DNA from: UBA11612 sp965228575
GTDB taxonomy: Bacteria; Pseudomonadota; Alphaproteobacteria; Rhodospirillales; Rhodospirillaceae
Reading direction: 5' to 3'
DNA length: 64,000 nucleotides
Assembly: GCA_965228575.1 (NCBI GenBank)
Contig: CBDDHW010000006.1
Coordinates: 5,652 to 69,651 of the forward strand
The translations under genes were made by a program, and so were the position numbers. Under the pieces are notes generated by a model. That model made no database searches. It was not told the DNA's origin and saw only the letters and a list, made by a program, of their open reading frames with translations. Positions 25,354 to 34,858 of the stretch are shown piece after piece. Within the stretch, counting starts at the first letter, position 1. Each line of letters starts with the position of its first letter.

Positions 25354-27105
25354 ATGTCTGACCAACGTAATCTTATAATCGCGATCGCCTTATCCATTAT
25401 TGTCCTGATCACATGGGATCATTTCTTCATACCCGATCCGCCTCCGCTCTCAGAACAACCTACAAACGTTGCTGCCCCTTCAGCTCCAGTTTCAAATGCG
25501 CCGCAGCAACCGGCTGCGCCTGTTAGCGCGCCAGTAGAAGCGCCGGTTGAGGCGCCGGTCAACGCCCCAGACACAGCGCCGATCGCCCCTCAAATCTCTC
25601 CCGATACGCGCATGCGTATCTCCACGCCACAATTGCACGGGTCTCTCTCCCTGACCGGCGCAAGATTCGACGACATTACCCTGGCGAATTATCAGGAAAC
25701 GCTGGACCCAAGCAGCCCCGAAATTGTCCTCCTTTCTCCCATGGGCTCTCCCGCTCCCTACTTCGCTGAATTGGGTTGGGTGAGTTCAGACAATTCAATC
25801 CCGCTCCCCAATTCATCAACAAGATGGACGCCTCAAAATCCGGACGCTGTTTTAACGACAGAAACTCCTGTTGAACTGACTTGGGACAATGGACAAGGAC
25901 TCATTTTCAGGCGCGTTATTCAGGTGGATGAAGACTACATGTTCACCGTCGACCAGACGGTGGAAAATAACTCAGAGCGCTCGGTTACCCTTTATCCCTA
26001 CAGTCTCGTCGCCAGGATAGATGAGCCGGAAACCCTGGGCTTCTTTATCATGCACGAAGGTCCCCTGGGCGTTTTCGACGACACCTTGAAAGAGGTAGAC
26101 TACGACGAGATAAGAGATGCGGGACGCGAAACAGTGGAGTCCGTCGGCGGGTGGATCGGTTTCACGGACAAATATTGGCTCACGGCGGTCGCGTTTGATC
26201 AAGACAACAAAATAACAGCCAATTTTAGCCACACCGATTCAGGAGACCGCGGACGTTTTCAAACCGACCTGCGCGCAGATGCATTTGTTGTTGACGCAGG
26301 AGAGACGAAATCGGGAACAGCGTACGTTTTCGCTGGAGCTAAAGAACTAGCAGTTTTGGATCGCTATGCAGAATCACCAGGGCTGTCCCGCTTTGATTTA
26401 GCGATCGACTTTGGATGGTTCTATTTTTTGACTAAGCCGTTCTTTCTGGGATTGCGTTGGCTGAACGGTGTTCTCGGCAACTACGGCGTTGCAATTATTG
26501 TCTTCACTGCATTCTTACGCCTGCTGATCTTCCCGATTGCGAACAAACAATACATCGCCATGAACAAAATGAAGAAACTTCAGCCCGAGATGAAGAGGCT
26601 TCAGGAAAAGCATGCCGGCGATCGTATGAAACTTCAGCAGGAAATGATGGATTTGTATAAAAGGGAAAAGGCAAACCCTCTGACGGGTTGCCTGCCCATA
26701 TTGATTCAAATTCCCATCTTTTTTGCACTGTATAAGGTTTTGTTCGTCGCTATTGAAATGCGGCACGCGCCGTTCTTTGGATGGGTTAAGGATCTGTCGG
26801 CGCCCGACCCAACAAGCATTCTAAACTTGTTCGGGCTGCTGCCTTACGCTCCGCCCGATTTCCTTGCTTTCATTAGCATCGGCGTATGGCCGTTATTGAT
26901 GGGCGTATTTATGTACCTCCAGCAAAAACTCGCTCCACAACCTCCAGACCCTATTCAAGCACGGATCATGATGTTGCTTCCGGTGGTATTTACTTTCATT
27001 AGTGCGCAATTTCCGGCGGGCCTTGTAATCTATTGGGCGTGGACAACACTCCTCGGGATTGTGCAGCAATGGGTTCTTATGCGCCGTGCGGGTATCGAGG
27101 TGTGA
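25354..27105 (+). CDS. yidC: Membrane protein insertase YidC
   Basis: The 583-residue Gram-negative type insertase has an N-terminal transmembrane anchor (6-24), a Pro/Ala/Val-rich periplasmic linker (about 38-80, including the tandem units APVE, APVE, APVN), the periplasmic P1 domain and the conserved 60-kDa inner-membrane domain from about 352. Arg389 in FTAFLRLLIFPI corresponds to the conserved groove arginine. A cytoplasmic helical hairpin (about 400-440) and LTGCLPILIQIPIFFALYKV follow. It acts with SecYEG or alone to insert inner-membrane proteins, including ATP synthase F0 subunit c. Confidence 0.97.
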   Translation: MSDQRNLIIAIALSIIVLITWDHFFIPDPPPLSEQPTNVAAPSAPVSNAPQQPAAPVSAPVEAPVEAPVNAPDTAPIAPQISPDTRMRISTPQLHGSLSLTGARFDDITLANYQETLDPSSPEIVLLSPMGSPAPYFAELGWVSSDNSIPLPNSSTRWTPQNPDAVLTTETPVELTWDNGQGLIFRRVIQVDEDYMFTVDQTVENNSERSVTLYPYSLVARIDEPETLGFFIMHEGPLGVFDDTLKEVDYDEIRDAGRETVESVGGWIGFTDKYWLTAVAFDQDNKITANFSHTDSGDRGRFQTDLRADAFVVDAGETKSGTAYVFAGAKELAVLDRYAESPGLSRFDLAIDFGWFYFLTKPFFLGLRWLNGVLGNYGVAIIVFTAFLRLLIFPIANKQYIAMNKMKKLQPEMKRLQEKHAGDRMKLQQEMMDLYKREKANPLTGCLPILIQIPIFFALYKVLFVAIEMRHAPFFGWVKDLSAPDPTSILNLFGLLPYAPPDFLAFISIGVWPLLMGVFMYLQQKLAPQPPDPIQARIMMLLPVVFTFISAQFPAGLVIYWAWTTLLGIVQQWVLMRRAGIEV

Positions 27106-27126
27106 GGAGCGGATGGACGTTCATGA

Positions 27127-27783
27127 ATGACCTCGGACTCTCTCAACCCCTCATTTAAGCCAGAAGAACTTGAAACCGGCCGACGCCTATTTGCAGGATC
27201 GGCAACGTTTCTTCTTGGTGCTGTTGCGCCAGAACAAATACCCGAAACATCTCTTCCCGAGATCACCTTCGCGGGCCGGTCGAATGTCGGAAAGTCGAGC
27301 CTCATTAACGCTCTGACAAACCACAAATCTCTGGCCCGGACGTCCGTCACACCTGGCCGAACGCAGGAAATCAACTTCTTCTCGTTAGATAATCAATTAA
27401 TGGTCGCCGACCTTCCAGGGTACGGATATGCGAAAGTTCCAAAGAGTAAAGTCGACGCATGGACAGCGCTCATAAAATATTATCTGCAAGGCCGACCAAA
27501 TTTACGGCGGGCGCTTGTGCTAATCGACAGTCGGCACGGCCTCAAAGACAGCGACCGTGAGATGATGAAACTCATGGATGATGCTGCGGTGAATTACCAA
27601 ATTATCATGACAAAAGCCGACAAAGTTAAGCCCTCACCCCTCGCAGCGCGGCACGCGGCCGTCGCCCGGGAAATCGCCGAACACGTCGCCGCGCACCCGG
27701 ATATCTTGGTGACAAGCGCCACTGAGGGATGGGGTATCGCGGAAACCCGTGCAGCCTTGTCAGAACTGGCCCTAACGGAGTAG
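27127..27783 (+). CDS. yihA: Ribosome biogenesis GTPase YihA/YsxC
   Basis: The 218-residue EngB-family GTPase has G1 GRSNVGKSSL at 50-59, G2 Thr around TSVTPGRTQ at 72-80, G3 DLPGYG at 95-100, G4 MTKADK and the G5 region SATEGWG. It is needed for late 50S assembly. It lies 21 nt after yidC, as is common in proteobacteria. Confidence 0.95.
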   Translation: MTSDSLNPSFKPEELETGRRLFAGSATFLLGAVAPEQIPETSLPEITFAGRSNVGKSSLINALTNHKSLARTSVTPGRTQEINFFSLDNQLMVADLPGYGYAKVPKSKVDAWTALIKYYLQGRPNLRRALVLIDSRHGLKDSDREMMKLMDDAAVNYQIIMTKADKVKPSPLAARHAAVAREIAEHVAAHPDILVTSATEGWGIAETRAALSELALTE

Positions 27784-27876
27784 GTGTTGTGACTGGTTGG
27801 GGCCGCACGGTAACGATATATTAGGCGTCTCCCCACATTTTGATAAAACTGGCGATTGAACTGGAGTGGTTTCCAA

Positions 27877-28785
27877 ATGCCCGACTCCCGCGATACTGAT
27901 CACGCTGCATGGCTCGAAAAGGCTGGCATCCTTGCCGACGCCTTGCCCTACATGCGCGAGCACTCGGGCGAAACGATTGTGGTCAAGTATGGTGGCCATG
28001 CCATGGGCGATGAGGGTGTCGCCGACAGCTTTGCGCGAGATATTGTACTTTTAAAGCAAGTTGGGATTAACCCGATTGTGGTGCACGGCGGCGGCCCTCA
28101 GATCGGAGCAATGCTCGAGCGCCTGAAGATACAAAGTTCGTTCATCGATGGACTGCGAGTCACAGACGCGGCAACGGTCGAAATCGTCGAGATGGTTCTA
28201 AGCGGATCAATTAATAAAAAAATCGTGACTGCCATAAACAAAGCGGGCGGTTTTGCCGTGGGCATGTCTGGCAAAGACGGAAACTTGATACGGGCACGCA
28301 AGTTGCGCAGATCAAAGAAGGATCCGGATTCAAACATCGAGAAGATTCTTGATCTCGGATTTGTCGGTGAACCCTCAGAGATCAATCCCCATATCCTAGA
28401 TACATTCGAGGAATCCGACATCATTCCGGTGATCGCACCCATCGGAATGGGCCCCAACGGTGAAACCTATAACATCAATGCGGACACGGTCGCCGGTGCC
28501 ATTGCGAGTGCGGCCGGCGCGGCCCGGTTGCTCATGTTGACCGACATCGCTGGCGTGCTGGATGATACGGGCCGGTTGATCAAAGAAATGACGGTGGAAC
28601 GAGTTCGGACGCTCATACAGTCGGGAACCATTTCGGGCGGCATGATCCCCAAAGTTGAAACATGCCTCAAGGCGGTCGAACACGGCGTCGAAGCCGCCGT
28701 AATCGTCGATGGGAGAGTACGCCACGCGGTTCTGTTGGAGCTGTTCACACCCTCCGGCGCCGGAAGCCTTATTCGGGCGCGATGA
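27877..28785 (+). CDS. argB: Acetylglutamate kinase
   Basis: ArgB phosphorylates N-acetylglutamate in the second step of arginine synthesis. The 302-residue amino-acid kinase fold shows VVKYGGHAMGDE, VVHGGGPQIGAMLERL, NINADTVAGAIA and SGGMIPKVETC. I chose ATG 27877 (MPDSRDTDHAAWLEKA), which has GGAGTGG before it, rather than an upstream TTG. The stop overlaps the next start (ATGA). Confidence 0.96.
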   Translation: MPDSRDTDHAAWLEKAGILADALPYMREHSGETIVVKYGGHAMGDEGVADSFARDIVLLKQVGINPIVVHGGGPQIGAMLERLKIQSSFIDGLRVTDAATVEIVEMVLSGSINKKIVTAINKAGGFAVGMSGKDGNLIRARKLRRSKKDPDSNIEKILDLGFVGEPSEINPHILDTFEESDIIPVIAPIGMGPNGETYNINADTVAGAIASAAGAARLLMLTDIAGVLDDTGRLIKEMTVERVRTLIQSGTISGGMIPKVETCLKAVEHGVEAAVIVDGRVRHAVLLELFTPSGAGSLIRAR

Positions 28786-29486
28786 GAAAGAACGCTGAAA
28801 TTCCAAGAACACTAGAAGAAATCGCCGATACAAAGTTCTGGGTTTTCGATCTCGACAACACTTTATATCCGGCAAGCAGCAATCTTTTTCTTCAAATTGA
28901 TAAACGGATGAAGGCGTTCATCGCTCGCGCTTTTGACTTGGAGCTAGATGAAGCGTTTAAGCTCCAAAAGAAATATTACCACGAGTACGGAACTACCATG
29001 CGCGGATTGATGGTCAATCATGGCATCGATCCCGAAATCTTTATGAACTATGTTCACGATATTGATCATTCGGTGTTGCAACCGGACGCCCGCCTTGACG
29101 CTGCATTGGAAAAATTACCGGGACGAAAATTTGTTTACACAAATGGGTCCGCGCGTCATGCATCGGCTGTTATGGAACAAATAGGAATTTCCCGGCATTT
29201 CACTGGTGTCTTTGACATTCGGGCTGGAGACTACGTTCCAAAACCTGATCCGAATTCCTACGCGGGCTTTATCGCCCGGCACGCTGTGACCCCGCAACAT
29301 GCGATCATGTTTGAAGATTCCCACAAGAACCTAAAGCCCGCCGCAGAGCTCGGCATGACCACGGTATTCGTACGTCACGCCAACAATGCGCCCCCCGAGG
29401 GAGAAGACACCAGCCATTGTCACTACTTCACCGACAGCCTGGTTGCCTGGCTGGACGAAGCGTTTAGGTATATTAAGCAGAATTAG
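28782..29486 (+). CDS. HAD-family pyrimidine 5'-nucleotidase
   Basis: A 234-residue HAD phosphatase with motif I FDLDNTLYP, motif II YTNGSARH, and the motif III/IV segment KPDPNSYAGF to MFEDSHKNLKPAAELGM. This pattern matches SDT1/PHM8-type pyrimidine 5'-nucleotidases, frequently found after argB in alphaproteobacteria. ATG 28782 overlaps the argB stop, indicating coupled translation. Its 3' end overlaps the convergent DUF2336 gene by 14 nt. Confidence 0.9.
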   Translation: MRKNAEIPRTLEEIADTKFWVFDLDNTLYPASSNLFLQIDKRMKAFIARAFDLELDEAFKLQKKYYHEYGTTMRGLMVNHGIDPEIFMNYVHDIDHSVLQPDARLDAALEKLPGRKFVYTNGSARHASAVMEQIGISRHFTGVFDIRAGDYVPKPDPNSYAGFIARHAVTPQHAIMFEDSHKNLKPAAELGMTTVFVRHANNAPPEGEDTSHCHYFTDSLVAWLDEAFRYIKQN

Positions 29487-30810
29487 CCGCGTTATTTTTG
29501 GCGAGATCGGTGTACATGTCGATTTGCCATTCGAGCTCATCCTCGGTGGCATCAAAACCACCGCCCGCGCGCGGGTGAATGACCGCGTCAGGTGGGACAC
29601 GGCCAACTTTCAATTGAAGCTGAACAGCCTCGTCGGCGTTAAAATCCGCCGACCACGCTACCGCGAGCATTCCTTTCGCGCTGGCCGCGCGGACAACTTC
29701 AACGACCGCACCCAGCGGCATTTCCGCAAGACGCGCAAGGCTTGCGACAACAAGGGGCGTGACTTCAATTGTCGCCATACGCAAGACATTCTCCGTGGTT
29801 AGCTTTCCAGCCTTTACAAGACTCTCGGTTTGACTTTGGGCAATGGACAGGGCCCGTGGATCAAGAATCGCGTCCGGGTCGTCTTGAACCAGTCCGCCTT
29901 GTTCTTCGCGGCGGCGCAATCGATCGCGAACAATTTCCGCCAAGGCGGACGTTGTTTTCGCGTCCAGATCGGCGCGCTTTGATAAGGCCTGGACGAGCGA
30001 ATCTGCGACAAACTCGGCAATGCGCAACGCGGCCTTCGTGCTTAAATTGCGGCGATGGACAATTGGCTCGTGCCAGCTTTCATGGCCGGGGGCCGCATCG
30101 ATAATTGCATCAAGAGCTTCTTCGCGTATTTGAGCGCTTTGATTTTTGAGAAGCGCTGTAATTCCATCCACATTTCCGGTGCCGACAATGGCGTGGGAAA
30201 CCTCTTCGCCAACATTTACGCGCTTGGAAATGGCGATAAGTTGAGCAGACATTGGGCTGGCCTGGATGACAGCTTGGAGGTCTTCATCGGTTAGAACTGG
30301 CGAGAACTCCAAAACCGGTGCAGCAACCGAAGCTTCCGGATCCATCGCAAGAGTTAAAATGACGTCGTGAGGGGCGTCAGGGATGGATTTCATCGCGTCA
30401 GCAAGTGCCCGCCGCACGCGAGGAAGTTGATCGCGAACCAGTAAATTTAAGACCTGATGGACAGTGCGCCATGCCGTTGCCTGTTCGTCGGCACTCAAAC
30501 CCGGAATAACGCGGCCAATCCGGCTCGCAAGATCTTCGCGAACGGTCTCGTCCGCGTCCGCAGCTAAAACCATAGAGGCCTTAACCGGCGTAGATGTATT
30601 TGCGGCAATCGCCCGGCGAACCTCCACGTCCGGATCGCGCGCCAAGAAAAATAATATCTCAGGCTCTAAGTCTGTTCTCAATGCCAGCGCCAGGCGCACG
30701 TCCGAGTCTTCATGGTCCAGCAAATCGCGCGCTTGCTCATAGTTCACCTTGTGATCGGGAATACCGAGAAGGTGAATAAGGCGGTCTTTGGCTGGTGAGG
30801 CAGCGGTCAT
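29473..30810 (-). CDS. DUF2336 domain protein (HEAT-like helical repeats)
   Basis: A 445-residue soluble protein made of short helical repeats, for example DSDVRLALALRTDLEPEILF and DPDVEVRRAIAANTSTPVKA, with the central DUF2336 region. No enzymatic motif is seen. DUF2336 proteins are common in Rhodospirillales and Caulobacterales, and some are tied to motility or biofilm signalling. It begins 9 nt after the stop of a diguanylate cyclase gene, so a role in c-di-GMP-linked output is a reasonable inference. Confidence 0.82.
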   Translation of the reverse strand: MTAASPAKDRLIHLLGIPDHKVNYEQARDLLDHEDSDVRLALALRTDLEPEILFFLARDPDVEVRRAIAANTSTPVKASMVLAADADETVREDLASRIGRVIPGLSADEQATAWRTVHQVLNLLVRDQLPRVRRALADAMKSIPDAPHDVILTLAMDPEASVAAPVLEFSPVLTDEDLQAVIQASPMSAQLIAISKRVNVGEEVSHAIVGTGNVDGITALLKNQSAQIREEALDAIIDAAPGHESWHEPIVHRRNLSTKAALRIAEFVADSLVQALSKRADLDAKTTSALAEIVRDRLRRREEQGGLVQDDPDAILDPRALSIAQSQTESLVKAGKLTTENVLRMATIEVTPLVVASLARLAEMPLGAVVEVVRAASAKGMLAVAWSADFNADEAVQLQLKVGRVPPDAVIHPRAGGGFDATEDELEWQIDMYTDLAKNNAANSA

Positions 30811-30819
30811 GTTGAGTAC

Positions 30820-32571
30820 TCAGGTCTTCTTCGATGCGGGCGGGGCAATCGTAAACGTGCCCTTGCCACCGTGTTTCGCTTCATACATTGCCACGTCGCC
30901 GCGAGCGAGAAGACCATCGAGATCTTCGCCAGCTTCGGGATCCCATACGGCAATTCCGATTGACATACCCAGAGGTTTATCAGGCGCGCTTAATTTTTCA
31001 GACATGGGTTTTAATTTCTCAAGAAACTGGTTTGCTCTTTTCTTAGCCGTTGTGAGGTCTGCGCTGTTGAGCCACACGGCGAACTCATCTCCTCCGAGAC
31101 GCGCGACCAAATCGGTTGGGCGTGTGAACTCTGTAAGCACATCGCGCACACCGATGAGAACGTCGTCTCCGGCTTTATGTCCTAGGGTATCGTTGACTTG
31201 CTTGAAATTATCTAAGTCCACATACATCAACACACCCTGACCACCCTCGCGCGTCAGCCTGGACAGGAATCTTTTTAGGGAGTCCATAAACGCTCCGCGA
31301 TTGAGCAAACCTGTTAGCGCATCTGTTCTCGAAATGCGGACAACGTGCTCATGATGGGTGTGCTGCTCAATCGTAATGCCGACCTGATTTGCAATGTCAC
31401 CGATAAGTAGGCGATCATCGTCGCTCCAGGCCCCGCGCTCTACATCCCGCCAAAGGACAACTGCACCATTCGCCGCGTTTCGATAGCGCGCAGGCGCCGC
31501 CAAAACTTGTTTGTCTCCAATCAGCACTTCCACCGCGCCTGCGCCACCGGCGATCGTAGATAGAACGGGACCGGCTTGATCAGCTGTCATGCCGCCATAC
31601 TGAGCAACGGGTTGAAAACCTGGCGTTTGGGTGGACTGTGGCTCAACACCTAATTCGGGCGGCGACGTTCGGAAAATATGGCAATCCTCGGCCCCTAGAC
31701 CTTTTGCAAGAGCTTCAGCCGCGACAGTCAGCATCGCCTCGGGATTTATTTCATCCCTGAATGCGCGAACAATTCGCGTAAATACCCGCTCGCGGTTTCT
31801 AACGCGAGCAAGCGTAGACTCCCGATCTCGTGTCTCCGTAACATCTCGGCACACACCCCGCGCCCCAATCCACTCTCCCTCGCTAGATTTAAGAGGCATC
31901 GCGGAGATGATGACGCATGCGGTTCTGCCATCGCTGCGCCGCAGCCATGTTTCTTCGTTCTCTATCCTGCGCTTTGTCAAAAACGGCACGTCTTCGCTTT
32001 TTGCTGCGCTGTTAACAATAAGAGACTCGGGTTCCAACGCCATGAGAGCGTCGGCTGTGTAACCTAGCGCGCCCCGCGGAGGAACAAAGGCAAACCGGCC
32101 GGCGGCCGTCACCTCCCACGTAAAATCCGTCGAGATTTCAATAAAGTCTTTGTAGCGGCGGCGGCTATCAACAAGAGCTACGCGCAAACTGTTGTCCAGG
32201 GTTAAATCACGCAAAAATACGAGCGTGCCCCGACCGTCGGTCAGCGGAACGAGAGTGATCTGCAAATTCTGTTGATTGCCCGGCTCACCGACATCGATCA
32301 TGTCGACTGTCGCGCGTCCGGCGGTCTGCGATGCTGATGCTGTCGATCTCAAGCGGGCGAGGTCAGACTCAGGAAGTCTCTTGGCGAATTCTTCAGCAAC
32401 TGGATTGGCCGGCTCTAACCGCCCATCAAGTGCAACACGGAAAACAGCTTCTTCGTAGCGCTGCAACGCGTCAGGAGATACTGAAAATGTGGCAGTTCCT
32501 TGAGTGCGGCTTTCGCCTTGCCCTTCTGGACTAGGTGCCTCGCTGCCAGTTTCAGGCCGGGTAAATGCCAT
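30820..32571 (-). CDS. PAS/GAF sensor diguanylate cyclase
   Basis: The 583-residue soluble protein has a degenerate N-terminal PAS-like segment (about 35-130), a second PAS domain with PAC tail (about 135-250, GARGVCRDVTETRDRE), a GAF-like domain (about 260-405) and a C-terminal GGDEF domain (about 412-577). The active site is RLGGDEFAVW with intact GGDEF at 493-497. An inhibitory I-site RPTD (484-487) stands five residues before it, so it should make c-di-GMP with product feedback. No EAL domain is present. It heads an operon with the DUF2336 gene. The input signal is unknown. Confidence 0.9.
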   Translation of the reverse strand: MAFTRPETGSEAPSPEGQGESRTQGTATFSVSPDALQRYEEAVFRVALDGRLEPANPVAEEFAKRLPESDLARLRSTASASQTAGRATVDMIDVGEPGNQQNLQITLVPLTDGRGTLVFLRDLTLDNSLRVALVDSRRRYKDFIEISTDFTWEVTAAGRFAFVPPRGALGYTADALMALEPESLIVNSAAKSEDVPFLTKRRIENEETWLRRSDGRTACVIISAMPLKSSEGEWIGARGVCRDVTETRDRESTLARVRNRERVFTRIVRAFRDEINPEAMLTVAAEALAKGLGAEDCHIFRTSPPELGVEPQSTQTPGFQPVAQYGGMTADQAGPVLSTIAGGAGAVEVLIGDKQVLAAPARYRNAANGAVVLWRDVERGAWSDDDRLLIGDIANQVGITIEQHTHHEHVVRISRTDALTGLLNRGAFMDSLKRFLSRLTREGGQGVLMYVDLDNFKQVNDTLGHKAGDDVLIGVRDVLTEFTRPTDLVARLGGDEFAVWLNSADLTTAKKRANQFLEKLKPMSEKLSAPDKPLGMSIGIAVWDPEAGEDLDGLLARGDVAMYEAKHGGKGTFTIAPPASKKT

Positions 32572-32681
32572 GAATTAATCCCCTACTGAATAGCTACGTC
32601 CTTCTGATGTAGCTAAGAACCTCAAATTTAGAAGGTTTCGACTAAAATGCAAAGAGACCGAATAGTCTGGAAACATTAGAT

Positions 32682-32696
32682 TAGGGGTTACCCCTA
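32682..32696. promoter_or_regulatory. 15-bp palindrome between the diguanylate cyclase and dapD genes
   Basis: Arms TAGGGGT and ACCCCTA flank a central T, about 110 bp upstream of each divergent start. The form suits a dimeric regulator binding site. The regulator is not recognised. Confidence 0.45.
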
Positions 32697-32738
32697 TTGT
32701 GTGAAATACACCTTAATTCTTGAGTGATTTAGGCAACA

Positions 32739-32766
32739 TTGACTAGAGGCAGCCAACAGCTATGTT
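32739..32766 (+). promoter_or_regulatory. Candidate dapD promoter
   Basis: TTGACT (32739-32744) and TATGTT (32761-32766) are separated by 16 bp. The predicted start is about 40 bp before the dapD ATG. Confidence 0.5.
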
Positions 32767-32810
32767 CGGGTCAATTGGATGACCCGCCCACAAAGGAACA
32801 CGTAAAATAA

Positions 32811-33653
32811 ATGAATATCAATGACTTAAAAGGCCAGGTGGAAACCGCGTGGGACACGCGTGAGCAATTGAACTCAACAACAACCGGCTCAATTCGAGAC
32901 GCAGTGACACAAGCACTCGATATGCTTGACCGCGGCGAGCTGCGGGTCGCCGAGAAAATTGACGGAACTTGGCAGGTCAACGAATGGGCCAAGAAGGCCG
33001 TACTTTTGTCTTTCCGGCTGAACGATATGACGCCTATTTCAGGTGGTCCTGGCGGCGCAAACTGGTGGGACAAGGTTCCCTCGAAGTTCGACGGGTGGAC
33101 CGCCGATCGATTCGAAGAGGCGGGGTTTCGAGCTGTGCCCGGGAGTATTGTGCGCCGGTCAGCCTATGTGGCCCCAGGCGTTGTTCTCATGCCAAGTTTC
33201 GTAAACATCGGCGCTTACGTTGACTCAGGAACAATGGTCGATACCTGGGCAACAGTAGGAAGCTGCGCGCAAATCGGCAAAAACGTGCATATCTCCGGGG
33301 GCGCTGGCATCGGCGGTGTTTTAGAGCCGCTGCAAGCTGGCCCGGTTATCATCGAGGATAACTGTTTTATAGGCGCGCGGGCCGAAGTCGCAGAGGGCGT
33401 TGTCGTCGAAGAAGGCGCTGTCTTATCTATGGGGGTATTTATTGGCGCATCGACAAAGATCGTTGATCGCGCAAGCGGGGAGGTGTTTATGGGCCGGGTC
33501 CCGGCGTTAAGTGTTGTTGTTCCAGGCAGCCTTCCAGGCAAGCCCTTGCCCGATGGAGCTCCCGGACCGTCGCTTTACTGTGCCGTGATTGTCAAGCGCG
33601 TGGACGCTAAGACTCGATCAAAAGTTTCCATCAATGAATTGTTGCGCGATTGA
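32811..33653 (+). CDS. dapD: Tetrahydrodipicolinate N-succinyltransferase
   Basis: DapD transfers succinyl from succinyl-CoA to tetrahydrodipicolinate in the succinylase branch of lysine/meso-diaminopimelate synthesis. The 280-residue protein has the helical N-terminal domain and a left-handed beta-helix of hexapeptide repeats (SAYVAPGVVLMPSFVNIGAY, then GTMVDTWATVGSCAQIG and IEDNCFIGARAEVAEG). Length and motifs are standard. Its stop overlaps the TTG start of dapE (TTGA). Confidence 0.96.
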   Translation: MNINDLKGQVETAWDTREQLNSTTTGSIRDAVTQALDMLDRGELRVAEKIDGTWQVNEWAKKAVLLSFRLNDMTPISGGPGGANWWDKVPSKFDGWTADRFEEAGFRAVPGSIVRRSAYVAPGVVLMPSFVNIGAYVDSGTMVDTWATVGSCAQIGKNVHISGGAGIGGVLEPLQAGPVIIEDNCFIGARAEVAEGVVVEEGAVLSMGVFIGASTKIVDRASGEVFMGRVPALSVVVPGSLPGKPLPDGAPGPSLYCAVIVKRVDAKTRSKVSINELLRD

Positions 33654-34831
33654 ACACTAAACTCGACATTGCAGATCTCACGGAGGGGCTTAGCCTGGCT
33701 CAAGCACTTATTCGCTGTCCGAGCATTACGCCTGCCGATGAGGGCGCATTGGATGTGCTTCAGGAAGCCTTGGACGCTTTGGGCTTTGAGTGCCACCGCT
33801 TAAAATTCGACGGCGATGATTCCGCTCCAATTGACAACCTCTATGCGCGGCTTGGCACCGCAGCTCCGAATTTCTGTTTCGCGGGGCATACAGATGTCGT
33901 CCCAGTTGGCGACGGATGGACCGTTGATCCCTTCAAAGCCGAGGTAATAGACGATCGGTTATTCGGTCGGGGCGCTGCAGATATGAAGGGAGCAATTGCC
34001 GCATTTGTCACAGCCGTAACCAGATATTTAAAAGAGACCACTGAGCCAAAAGGGTCTATCAGCTTTCTCATCACAGGTGATGAAGAAGGCGAAGCCATCA
34101 ACGGCACCCGCAAAGTTCTAGAGTGGCTTAAAAATCGCGGCGAGCGGATTGATGCGTGCGTTGTTGGAGAGCCAACAAACCCAACCAAGCTGGGTCAGAT
34201 GATTAAGATCGGCCGAAGGGGAAGCCTCAATGCAAAGCTCACAGTTTTTGGAACACAAGGTCACGTGGCTTATCCGCATTTAGCGGACAACCCCATCCCC
34301 AGGTTGCTGTCGATGCTTCAGGCAATCACTGAAGAACCTCTAGACGAAGGCACCGACCATTTCCCGGCATCGACGATCGCTGTTACGACGGTTGATGTCG
34401 GAAATACCGCGACCAATGTCATACCGGGCTCGGCCAGCGCAGCGTTCAATATCCGATTCAATGACCAACATAGCGGAGAAAGATTAACTGAATGGCTTCG
34501 TAATAAACTGGACGGCGCGGCGAATGATTGTGACTACGATTTAACCGTACGCGTTTCGGGTGAAGCTTTTTTGACCCCACCTGGCACACTAAGCGAGCTA
34601 ATTTCCAATGCAGTCTCGAGCGTCCTCAACACAACGCCGGAATTGTCAACAACTGGGGGCACATCGGACGCCCGTTTTATAAAGGATGCCTGCCCGGTTT
34701 GTGAGTTCGGTTTGGTGGGTCAATCCATGCACAAAGCCGATGAAAATTGTGAGGTTTCTGATTTCAATAACTTGATCGAAATTTATCTCAAGGTCTTAAG
34801 CGGCTATTTCGCGAAAACCTCAAACTCTTAA
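33650..34831 (+). CDS. dapE: Succinyl-diaminopimelate desuccinylase
   Basis: DapE is a dizinc M20 amidohydrolase that removes succinate from succinyl-LL-diaminopimelate. The 393-residue protein carries the metal and catalytic segments FCFAGHTDVVPVGD, GRGAADMKGAIAAF and ITGDEEGEAINGT, and the dimerisation-domain His in GTQGHVAYPH. The start is TTG 33650, overlapping the dapD stop; no ATG lies near. This indicates expression by translational coupling to dapD. Confidence 0.95.
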   Translation: MNTKLDIADLTEGLSLAQALIRCPSITPADEGALDVLQEALDALGFECHRLKFDGDDSAPIDNLYARLGTAAPNFCFAGHTDVVPVGDGWTVDPFKAEVIDDRLFGRGAADMKGAIAAFVTAVTRYLKETTEPKGSISFLITGDEEGEAINGTRKVLEWLKNRGERIDACVVGEPTNPTKLGQMIKIGRRGSLNAKLTVFGTQGHVAYPHLADNPIPRLLSMLQAITEEPLDEGTDHFPASTIAVTTVDVGNTATNVIPGSASAAFNIRFNDQHSGERLTEWLRNKLDGAANDCDYDLTVRVSGEAFLTPPGTLSELISNAVSSVLNTTPELSTTGGTSDARFIKDACPVCEFGLVGQSMHKADENCEVSDFNNLIEIYLKVLSGYFAKTSNS

Positions 34832-34858
34832 TTCGATGATAGAGAAGTTCACGTCTTT

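Noticed and set aside
25550..25590. Tandem repeat in yidC (APVE, APVE, APVN)
   Set aside because: It is an ordinary low-complexity periplasmic linker, not a separate repeat element.
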